Assembly: GCA_938010745.1 (NCBI GenBank)
Contig: CALLVF010000003.1
Span: forward strand, 1-5,944
Length of the DNA stretch: 5,944 nt
Direction of reading: 5' to 3'
DNA from: an uncultured Patescibacteria group bacterium
Lineage (GTDB): Bacteria > Patescibacteriota > Microgenomatia > UBA1406 > GWC2-37-13
Shown here: piece by piece, positions 1 to 5,940 of the stretch
Numbering within the stretch: position 1 is the first letter of the stretch
How the letters are laid out: every line of letters starts with the position of its first letter
Program-made: the position numbers and the translations under genes
Notes under the pieces: model-generated
What the model saw: the letters and a program-made list of their open reading frames with translations, nothing else
What the model was told of the DNA's origin: nothing
Database searches by the model: none

Positions 1-32
1 ATGTAAATAGTGGGTTTTTTATAAAAGGTAAT

Positions 33-1121
33 ATGTATAAATTTGGAATTCTAAATAAAAAAATAGTAAATAAAAATATAAAAAATAGTAAATCATTAAT
101 TTTAGTCCTATTTATTATTCAATCATTATCAATCTTCTCTATTCTAAATATAGAATCATTTCTATTAAGATATAAAGATATTGTAATTAGTTTGATTTTT
201 TTTATAAACGTAGGTTTATATAAAAATAAGACGAAACAAATAATTTTAGTTTTATTATTTGGTTTCTTTATTAATGCTGTATATCAATTTATTTTGCTTT
301 TTAGAACCGATTTTTTTACTAGAGTAGTTAGTGAATTTATCTACCAAAAACACTTAAATTATGTTTTAGCAAATTTAGATAGAAATAGAATATACATAGA
401 TTCATTTGATGAGATAATTATTCCTTTCTTGTTCTTAAATTTATTTGTTGGGAAACCCTTTTATAATGTATTAGCTAAAATAGGAATTTTTTTAATAATA
501 ATTTTTTCTTTTTTATCTAATTTTAGAACAAGAATTTTAATGGCCATTTTTGCAATAATAGTTTCATTTGGTTTTTTAATAAAGTATAAAAAAAGTGAGA
601 AGATTTTTTTAATTTTTTTGATCTTATTAATTGTTTTCTTTTTTTTAAATACTATAACCTTGGGCGAAAAAAAATTTTTTAGATTTAACAATCCTGAAGA
701 ATTTTTAGAAACTTCTTCAATAATATTCAGAGTTGACCAAATTAAACTATCGTTTTATATGGGTGGGGCAAGTTTATTTGGTGTTGGACTCGGGAATTAT
801 TTTGACAATCTACCTAGTTTTTTTAAAAATAAGGATCTTATAATATCTCAATCGGTTAATTTTGTAAAATTAGGAGCGGAGGAATATGCTCATAATATAT
901 TTGGTTTTATAGTTGCTGAATCAGGGTATATTGGACTTTTTATATTTGTCTGTATAATCTATTTGTTTATAAAAAAAGATTTTTTTACACAACAAAAAAA
1001 TGATTATCTTACAGCATTAGTAATTTCATTTTGGACGTTATTTATATATGGTTTGTTTAATCCTATTATACCAGCTTCTTATCAGGTTTTATTTTGGCTT
1101 ATTAGAGGGTTGTTAATGTAA
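33..1121 (+). CDS. Wzy/O-antigen ligase family polytopic membrane protein (possibly 5' partial)
   Basis: Probable polymerase or ligase of a lipid-linked surface polysaccharide (Wzy_C/WaaL superfamily), acting on the outer face of the cytoplasmic membrane. The protein is almost entirely hydrophobic, with about nine or ten likely membrane segments (for example residues 21-38, 49-63, 70-90, 146-163, 167-184, 191-209, 289-312). A large external loop at about 210-288 carries the family signature: Arg233 in an IIFRVDQ context, a LFGVGLGNY stretch at 248-256, and His287-Asn288 followed by an AESGYIGL helix, matching the usual R...GvGlgnf...HN.f...aE.G.iG pattern. Family members usually have more N-terminal helices than this 362-residue version. 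The frame has no stop between position 3 and the ATG at 33, so the gene may begin left of the window. An AAAAGG at 23-28 could instead serve the ATG at 33. Three bases separate it from the epimerase gene, suggesting one transcript. Polymerase versus ligase cannot be decided from sequence. Confidence 0.82.
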   Translation: MYKFGILNKKIVNKNIKNSKSLILVLFIIQSLSIFSILNIESFLLRYKDIVISLIFFINVGLYKNKTKQIILVLLFGFFINAVYQFILLFRTDFFTRVVSEFIYQKHLNYVLANLDRNRIYIDSFDEIIIPFLFLNLFVGKPFYNVLAKIGIFLIIIFSFLSNFRTRILMAIFAIIVSFGFLIKYKKSEKIFLIFLILLIVFFFLNTITLGEKKFFRFNNPEEFLETSSIIFRVDQIKLSFYMGGASLFGVGLGNYFDNLPSFFKNKDLIISQSVNFVKLGAEEYAHNIFGFIVAESGYIGLFIFVCIIYLFIKKDFFTQQKNDYLTALVISFWTLFIYGLFNPIIPASYQVLFWLIRGLLM

Positions 1122-1124
1122 TTT

Positions 1125-2201
1125 ATGTCAAAATTTTACAAAAAAATTTTAATAACAGGCTCTCTTGGTTTAATCGGCTTTGAAACAGTTAATTTTTTTT
1201 TAAAGAATTGCTATCATATTTTAGGGATAGATAATAATTTAAGAGGAAAATTATTTGGTATAGAAACTAATTATCGAAAAAAATTAAGATATCTAGAGAC
1301 TTATTTTAAAGGAAATTATACCCATTTTAATAACGATATTCGGGATATAAAATTTTTAGACAGTTTATTTAAAAAGTACGGAAAAGGCATAAATTTAATT
1401 ATCCACACCGCTGCCCAAACCTCACATGATTGGTCTGCAAAAAATCCAACCCTAGATTTTTCTATTAACGCCTTAGGAACATTAGATTTACTTGAATTAT
1501 ATCGCAATTATTCACCTAAAGCGGTTTTTATATTTACATCCACCAATAAAGTTTATGGAAATAGAGTTAATTATCTAACTTTTAAAGAATTTAAAACCAG
1601 ATTTGATCTTGAAAAAAATCATCAATTTTATAATGGAATTCCTGAAAATTTTTCAATCGATCAATCTATTCATTCACCATTCGGGGTTTCAAAAGCATCG
1701 GCTGACTTAATAGTGCAGGAATATGGTCGGTATTTTGGGTTGAAAACTGTTGTTTTTCGGTTGGGAGTAGTTGCCGGCTCAGCTCAAGAGGGAGCTTTTG
1801 AGCAGGGTTTTTTATCTTTTATGATTAAAAAATTAAAAAATAATGAGCCATTTACAATTATCGGTTATAAAGGTAAACAAGTAAGAGATATTATTCATTC
1901 AACCGATGTTGTTTCTGCCTTCTGGCAAGTTTTTAAAAATCCCAAAAAAGGCGAGATTTATAACCTTGGTGGTGGACGAGAAAATGCTTTATCAGTTATT
2001 GAGTTAATTAATAAAATAGAAAAATTAACTGGCAGAAAATTTAAATTAAAATATGAAAAAAAGGCGAGAAAAGGTGACCATAAGTGGTGGATAACTAATT
2101 TTTCTAAATTCAAAAGAGATTATCCTAACTGGAAAATTACCAAATCCGTTAATGATATAATTTTGGATATTTATAAAAATGATATATCTAGGCAAATTTA
2201 G
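1125..2201 (+). CDS. NAD-dependent epimerase/dehydratase, CDP-paratose 2-epimerase-like (extended SDR)
   Basis: Cytoplasmic nucleotide-sugar epimerase of the extended SDR family, probably supplying a sugar for the glycan made by its neighbours. The N-terminal Rossmann motif is complete (Gly12, Gly15, Gly18), with Asp36 ending the second strand as the NAD ribose ligand. The stretch HTAAQTSHDW at 94-103, STNKVYG at 139-145, HSPFGVSK at 183-190, QEYGRYFG at 198-205, and GYKGKQVRDIIHS at 247-259 are hallmarks of the RfbE/tyvelose-epimerase-like subgroup. GDHKWW near the C terminus and the 358-residue length also fit. The usual YxxxK catalytic pair appears as Phe186 and Lys190. Phe in this place is, as far as I recall, common in relatives annotated as CDP-paratose 2-epimerases, but it differs from the Tyr of Salmonella RfbE. 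The substrate is therefore uncertain. The ATG at 1125 puts the Rossmann motif at the expected distance. The only upstream purine stretch, AGAGGG at 1104-1109, is too far away to be a convincing ribosome binding site. The gene ends in TAG and overlaps the next by 23 bases. Confidence 0.9.
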   Translation: MSKFYKKILITGSLGLIGFETVNFFLKNCYHILGIDNNLRGKLFGIETNYRKKLRYLETYFKGNYTHFNNDIRDIKFLDSLFKKYGKGINLIIHTAAQTSHDWSAKNPTLDFSINALGTLDLLELYRNYSPKAVFIFTSTNKVYGNRVNYLTFKEFKTRFDLEKNHQFYNGIPENFSIDQSIHSPFGVSKASADLIVQEYGRYFGLKTVVFRLGVVAGSAQEGAFEQGFLSFMIKKLKNNEPFTIIGYKGKQVRDIIHSTDVVSAFWQVFKNPKKGEIYNLGGGRENALSVIELINKIEKLTGRKFKLKYEKKARKGDHKWWITNFSKFKRDYPNWKITKSVNDIILDIYKNDISRQI

Positions 2202-2946
2202 AATCATTGACAATTTAATAACCGCTTGTGATTATGACTATGTATTAAAAAAAATTGAAGAAGCAATCAAGAATGAAAAAACCCTTTTAATCTCTCCCAT
2301 TGCCTCCCATACTTTAGTTCGATCCCATTATGATAAAAAACTTAAAAAAATATTGGATGAATTTGATTATTTATTACCCGATAGTCAATGGGTGAAAAGA
2401 TCAATTTGGTTTTTATACGGAGAAAGATTGAAAGAGCGAGTTTATGGTCCTGATTTAATGTTAAAAATTTGTCAGTTATCTTCTAAAGAAAAATGGAGGA
2501 TATTTCTTTACGGAAACAAAATAGAAACACTGGAGAGATTGAAGATAAAGTTGAAAAAAATAAATCCCAGCATAAATATTGTTGGGGAGGAACCTTCAAA
2601 ATTTAGGGATTTGACAAAAAAGGAGTGGAGACGGTTGGTTAAAAAAATAGAAATAAGCCAACCTGATATATTTTTTGTTTCATTGGGAAGTCCAAAACAG
2701 GAGATTTTTAGTTATCAATTAAAAAATTATTTAAAAAAACCAAAAATAATAATTCCGGTAGGCGCAGCTTTTGATTTTATTTCAGGAGTAAAAAAACAAG
2801 CACCAAAATGGATGCAGGATTGGGGGTTGGAGTGGGTTTTTAGATTGATTAGTGAACCTTTTCGCCTATATAAGCGTTATTTAATTGACGGTATAGTTTA
2901 TTTATTCTTAATATTTCTAGGAGAAAAGAAAGAGTTTATTAGCTAA
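2179..2946 (+). CDS. WecG/TagA/CpsF family (GT26) glycosyltransferase
   Basis: Membrane-associated glycosyltransferase that typically moves an N-acetylhexosamine-type sugar from a UDP donor onto an undecaprenyl-diphosphate-linked sugar on the cytoplasmic face. The 255 residues cover the whole domain. Motifs in order are LLPDSQWV at 65-72 with the likely catalytic Asp68, ERVYGPDLM at 86-94, FLYGN at 109-113, EEPSKFRDLT at 137-146, FVSLGSPKQE at 166-175, PVGAAFDFISG at 193-203, QAPKWMQDWGLEWVFRL at 207-223, and EPFRLYKRYL at 226-235. The C-terminal basic and hydrophobic tail (227-248) fits the membrane-docking appendage known in TagA. Most members read PDG where this one has Pro67-Asp68-Ser69. 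The ATG at 2179 is supported because residues 3-30 supply the family's normal first strand and helix. It lies inside the 3' end of the epimerase gene (23-base overlap), which points to translational coupling, and no strong ribosome binding site is visible. Donor and acceptor sugars cannot be read from sequence. Confidence 0.92.
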   Translation: MIYLGKFRIIDNLITACDYDYVLKKIEEAIKNEKTLLISPIASHTLVRSHYDKKLKKILDEFDYLLPDSQWVKRSIWFLYGERLKERVYGPDLMLKICQLSSKEKWRIFLYGNKIETLERLKIKLKKINPSINIVGEEPSKFRDLTKKEWRRLVKKIEISQPDIFFVSLGSPKQEIFSYQLKNYLKKPKIIIPVGAAFDFISGVKKQAPKWMQDWGLEWVFRLISEPFRLYKRYLIDGIVYLFLIFLGEKKEFIS

Positions 2947-2949
2947 AGG

Positions 2950-4383
2950 TTAATCACCCAATCCTTGAAGAAAAGCATAATAACTTGGGTTTCTATGAAG
3001 ATCATTATCAAATAAATTATTTCCAGGTCTCCAAGTTGCCGGTCCAATTCCCCACACAGTAATCTGTTGAACCACTCCTGAGTTTCTTGCTCTTTCAATA
3101 ACAGTTTTTATTTGATTGGGGTCAGACAATCCTAGTTCTGTAATGTATACGGGTACACCAAGCGCTTTTAATTGATCTTTAGTTAAAATCTGTGAAGGTT
3201 CATGTATTTGGATTCCAACACCATCTATTAGATGTAATTGACCTCTTTGTTTTAGTTCATTAACTAATTCATTTAAGATATTATAATCAAAGTGATTAAT
3301 AATTAATTCTGCATCTGGGCGTGTTTGTCTTGCAAAATTAAGGCTGTTTATTATGTATTCATAATAACCTATTCTTTGAGCAAAGAAGTCTGTTGGGTAT
3401 GGTTCGTTAACAACAACCCATACTTTAGTATCAGGGTAATGATCCATAATATTTCTTATAGCATTTTCCATTTCACCTCGCATTTGATCAGGAGGAAGAT
3501 TTTTAAACCACGCTGGTATAAAATCAGGATTTTGCCATATAACACTGGCGCCAACAGTTGTCATATTTCCTAAAGAAGCTATTCTTTGGAATGTGTCAGG
3601 TAACCTAAAATTATATGAATTTTTATTCGGGCTTATTACATGCCAAAAAGTAGGAAGAGTTAAAGAACTAAAGTTATTATTTGCTGATGAACTTATATTT
3701 TGTTGATTTTGCCAGAAATTACTATTAGGTTCTATATAAACACCTATAGGTAATCCCTTTATTTTGCCATAGTTTCTTAATGTTGCCTCCCTCCACCCCC
3801 CCTCCTTATCCCAAATCATCAAAGGTATTGGTCCTTCCAGGGTTTCGCCTTTTTTTGAAGGGTCAGGATCAAGGTTGAAGGTGGCAACAATAAAAAGATT
3901 TCCATCTTTGTCCTGAAGTTGTTGGTAGGTTAATCCTTGTATTACTTGTTCTCCTGTTACCGAAATCCCCGCCATTTTCATGGCATTGACAAACTGGGGG
4001 ATAGGAGCGTCTTTTTTTTGCAGGTCAAAAAGTTCAGGTTTGGTAGCGATTGGGTCTTCTACTGTCAACTCGCCTACTTGGATAGTTGGAATAGGTGTTG
4101 GTGTTTCTGTTGGAGTGGGTGTTGGTGTTGCTGTTGGAGTGGGTGTTGGTGTTGCTGTTGGTGTGGGTGTTGGGGTTTCTGTTAGTGATGGTTCTGGTTT
4201 TGTAGTGGTGGCAGTTGGAGCAGTGATAGTATCATTATTACTGCATCCTTCCAAAGCTTGCGCTGCTAATCCCAAAAACATAAGACGGATAAATTCTCTT
4301 CTTGTTAGATTTTTTGTTAGAGTTTCTTTATTTTCTGATAAATTACCAAGGTGATTTTCTTGTAACTCTTTTAATTGAGTCAT
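2950..4383 (-). CDS. Secreted lipoprotein with Pro/Thr linker and divergent GH10 (endo-1,4-beta-xylanase family) domain
   Basis: Likely surface-anchored glycoside hydrolase or glycan-binding relative of GH10 xylanases. Residues 27-47 form a Tat-like lipoprotein signal: TRREF with Arg28-Arg29, hydrophobic core 34-44, and a LEGC lipobox with Cys47. A Pro/Thr-rich linker follows (about 52-101), then an unassigned domain (102-205), then the barrel (206-477). GH10 landmarks are VVVNEP at 323-328 with acid/base Glu327, INHFDYN at 362-368, IDGVGIQIH at 386-394 with His394, ITELG at 414-418 with nucleophile Glu416, and WGIGPATW at 444-451. The early GH10 blocks have changed: the usual EN.mKw is TLPTFWHV at 242-249, and the usual GHtLvWh is GASVIWQN at 278-285, so the -1/-2 subsite residues are not conserved. 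The two glutamates lie 89 residues apart, closer than in classic GH10 enzymes (about 105). The ATG at 4383 is the only usable start before the signal. The gene is convergent to the glycan operon and looks more GC-rich than it. Substrate unknown; activity plausible but unproven. Confidence 0.85.
   Translation of the reverse strand: MTQLKELQENHLGNLSENKETLTKNLTRREFIRLMFLGLAAQALEGCSNNDTITAPTATTTKPEPSLTETPTPTPTATPTPTPTATPTPTPTETPTPIPTIQVGELTVEDPIATKPELFDLQKKDAPIPQFVNAMKMAGISVTGEQVIQGLTYQQLQDKDGNLFIVATFNLDPDPSKKGETLEGPIPLMIWDKEGGWREATLRNYGKIKGLPIGVYIEPNSNFWQNQQNISSSANNNFSSLTLPTFWHVISPNKNSYNFRLPDTFQRIASLGNMTTVGASVIWQNPDFIPAWFKNLPPDQMRGEMENAIRNIMDHYPDTKVWVVVNEPYPTDFFAQRIGYYEYIINSLNFARQTRPDAELIINHFDYNILNELVNELKQRGQLHLIDGVGIQIHEPSQILTKDQLKALGVPVYITELGLSDPNQIKTVIERARNSGVVQQITVWGIGPATWRPGNNLFDNDLHRNPSYYAFLQGLGD
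4085..4180 (-). repeat. Four tandem 24-bp units encoding the Pro/Thr linker
   Basis: Four head-to-tail 24-base units occupy 4085-4108, 4109-4132, 4133-4156 and 4157-4180. The middle two are identical and the outer two differ from them by a few bases. On the minus strand each unit gives eight residues of the form (E/A)TPTP(T/I)PT, residues 69-100 of the GH10-like lipoprotein. Pro/Thr repeats of this kind act as extended spacers holding a catalytic domain away from an anchor, and threonines in them are often glycosylated. The in-frame 24-base period means copy number can change without breaking the gene. Confidence 0.92.
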
Positions 4384-4415
4384 ATTATATTTTTTAGATT
4401 TCTTAATATTATTAT

Positions 4416-4444
4416 ATTATAAGATATTTTTGAGTAAAAGTCAA
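4416..4444 (-). promoter_or_regulatory. Sigma70-type promoter of the GH10-like lipoprotein gene
   Basis: On the minus strand TTGACT (4444-4439) and TATAAT (4421-4416) are separated by exactly 17 bases. That is a perfect -10 box, a one-mismatch -35 box and the optimal spacing. Transcription would start near 4409, giving a leader of about 26 bases before the ATG at 4383. The leader shows no strong Shine-Dalgarno sequence. The region upstream of the -35 is A/T-rich, as in UP elements. Another TATAAT touches the start codon (4389-4384), but transcription from it would begin inside the coding region. Confidence 0.7.
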
Positions 4445-4459
4445 GAAACCTTTTTGAGT
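4427..4459. repeat. 9-bp direct repeat flanking the -35 box (possible operator)
   Basis: TTTTTGAGT occurs at 4427-4435, inside the promoter spacer, and again at 4451-4459, just upstream of the -35 box. The 24-base offset is a little over two helical turns, so both copies lie on a similar face of the DNA. That would suit a regulator bound at two sites, but in such AT-rich DNA chance is a real alternative. Confidence 0.3.
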
Positions 4460-4755
4460 TGTAATTTTTTAGTATATTTATTTACTGAATCTAATAGAAA
4501 TTTAAAAAATAAAAGAAATGTTTTAAAAAAATCATATGAGAGTAATTGCTATTAATACAGTGGTTTTTGTTTGAAGATATTTATTTAAATTAAGGAAAAC
4601 TTTATTGATTGGGTAAAAGTTTTTTTTAGATTACAAAAAGAGATTTTAATAAATTGCCTTATAAGGATTTTTAGAGGATTAAATAATTTGGATTAAAAAT
4701 AGTTTATTGTATGTCATTTTTTTAAAGTATTTTCAGGGACGCATAATAAGTGTAA

Positions 4756-4878
4756 GTAAATAATCTTTCCGTTGATAAATATTTAGAAACTCAATTAAAA
4801 AAAATTTACAAAGAACAATCACCTAATTTTTGGTTTTTTGACTCTGATTTTATTCGCCCTTTAACCTTAGTTTTATTA
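4756..4878 (+). pseudogene. Coding-like 5' extension of the SecA-like remnant, without a start codon
   Basis: The frame of the downstream SecA-like gene stays open back to a TAA at 4753-4755 and its translation looks like real protein, with a hydrophilic helix followed by SPNFWFFDSDFIRPLTLVLL running into MKEGEDYLV. In SecA proteins the dYiV segment follows a helix with this character, so the family match appears to cross the ATG at 4879. The frame contains no ATG, GTG or TTG between the stop and 4879. This supports a gene that lost its front half, rather than one starting at 4879. Confidence 0.6.
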
Positions 4879-5940
4879 ATGAAAGAAGGTGAAGATTACC
4901 TTGTTAAAGATAAAGAAAAAATTATCCCTCTTTTGCCAAAGACTGGTTATCAGGAGACAGGAAAAAAATTTTCTCCTCTTGTTGAGATTTTTCTCCACAT
5001 AAAACATGGTTTAGAATTACCCAAAAAAGTGACGGAGGAGATTGATCGCTTATCAACTTTTGATTTTTATCAAAAATTTAAGCGAATTTGTGGCTTCACC
5101 GGTACTTCCTCAACGGTTGCAAGGCGACTTTTTGAAGGATATGGTTTGGGAACAACTCTTATTCCTCCCTACTATAAAAGCACTCGTGATGAAAGCTTTT
5201 TATTTTTAAATAATTGGCAGGATAAATTAATAAAAATACAAGAGGTAGTTGAAAATAAAAATGATAGACGAAATATCTTGATTGTTTTTTCCGATTTTAA
5301 CGAAGATCAAGAGTTATTAAGACGATTACATGATTCCGATATTGAAATTAGATTTTTATCAGTAGCAAATCAAGAAGATGATTTTGAATTATATCAATGG
5401 ATTTCTTCATCTTCACCGAAAAAAAGGGTTTTGGTTACTGTAAAAATGATGAGTCGGGGTGTTGATTTAAAACCAGATGAAGAGGTAAAAAAGAAGGGTT
5501 TTTTGCTTTTAGCTGCTACTCCTTTTGAGTATGAAAGAAGTTTACTTCAACTTCTTGGAAGGGTGGGTAGACGGGGAGAAAAAACTGAGGTGAGAGTATT
5601 TATTAGCGATGATGATGCAGTTTTTGCTAATTTATCAGAAGAGGATAAGAAAAGATTGGAAGAATTTTTTAAAAACCCAGAAAAATATCAAAAACAAATT
5701 ATCACAATGATTAAAAAAGTTTGGGAGAAAAAAGAAGATGAAATCACAATAAGATTTAAATGGAAAAAACTTCTTTTTTTGCCGCTAATTAATTTAAGAG
5801 ATTATGTTGAAAGAGAAGAAAAAAGTTTTCCTCAGATTAAAAGATGGTGGATAAAATATGGTGTTACTTGGATGGAAGAAATTCATAGTAATTTTGTTTT
5901 TTTGCCTTGGGTTATTGAGAAAAAATTTAAAGAATTTTAA
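4879..5940 (+). CDS. SecA-like ATPase, C-terminal (NBD2) helicase domain only; probable 5'-truncated remnant
   Basis: SecA is the motor ATPase of preprotein export; this 353-residue product covers only the part after the preprotein cross-linking domain. Visible SecA-like elements are GEDYLV at 4-9, a TGY at 22-24 in place of the TGR turn, CGFTGTSST at 71-79 (SecA GMTGTa), a domain with the NBD2 pattern at about 110-245, SRGVDL at 192-197 (SecA GRGTDI), QLLGRVGRRG at 224-233 with the arginine-finger motif, and FISDDDAVF (SecA flSleD). Walker A and Walker B, which belong to NBD1, are missing, so ATP hydrolysis is not expected from this piece alone. The last 110 residues do not resemble the SecA scaffold and wing, implying a SecA-like paralogue rather than the housekeeping SecA. 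The ATG at 4879 has no ribosome binding site (AACCTTAGTTTTATTA precedes it) and coding-like sequence continues upstream, so that start is doubtful. The gene ends four bases before the window edge. Confidence 0.72.
   Translation: MKEGEDYLVKDKEKIIPLLPKTGYQETGKKFSPLVEIFLHIKHGLELPKKVTEEIDRLSTFDFYQKFKRICGFTGTSSTVARRLFEGYGLGTTLIPPYYKSTRDESFLFLNNWQDKLIKIQEVVENKNDRRNILIVFSDFNEDQELLRRLHDSDIEIRFLSVANQEDDFELYQWISSSSPKKRVLVTVKMMSRGVDLKPDEEVKKKGFLLLAATPFEYERSLLQLLGRVGRRGEKTEVRVFISDDDAVFANLSEEDKKRLEEFFKNPEKYQKQIITMIKKVWEKKEDEITIRFKWKKLLFLPLINLRDYVEREEKSFPQIKRWWIKYGVTWMEEIHSNFVFLPWVIEKKFKEF

Larger units (their letters stand above)
4384..4755. other. Intergenic stretch, about 370 bases, very AT-rich
   Basis: This stretch separates the minus-strand lipoprotein gene from the SecA-like remnant. 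Its left end holds the lipoprotein promoter and 5' leader. Beyond about 4460 I see only AT-rich sequence with stops in all plus-strand frames, no tRNA-like fold, no GC stem followed by a T run, and no recognisable protein. The longest plus-strand open piece I noticed (4589-4693, 35 codons) has no ATG and resembles nothing I know. It may be decayed sequence left from the missing front of the SecA-like gene, but no motif shows that. Confidence 0.6.

Noticed and set aside
667..680. A8T6 homopolymer tract as a phase-variation switch in the membrane gene
   Set aside because: Runs of this kind are expected throughout a gene of this base composition, and nothing else marks this one as special.
461..1507. 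Minus-strand open frames inside the membrane and epimerase genes (461-691 and 1316-1507)
   Set aside because: They are Lys/Ile-rich or motif-free shadows of well-supported plus-strand genes.
3937..4354. Plus-strand open frames opposite the lipoprotein gene
   Set aside because: They are low-complexity Gly/Val or Cys/Trp strings produced by reading the Pro/Thr repeat backwards; the minus-strand frame has clear domains.
4615..4630. T run that might end a terminator
   Set aside because: No GC-rich stem precedes it; only AT-rich unpaired sequence is present.
4589..4693. 35-codon open stretch in the intergenic region
   Set aside because: No start codon, no ribosome binding site and no recognisable similarity; length is unremarkable.
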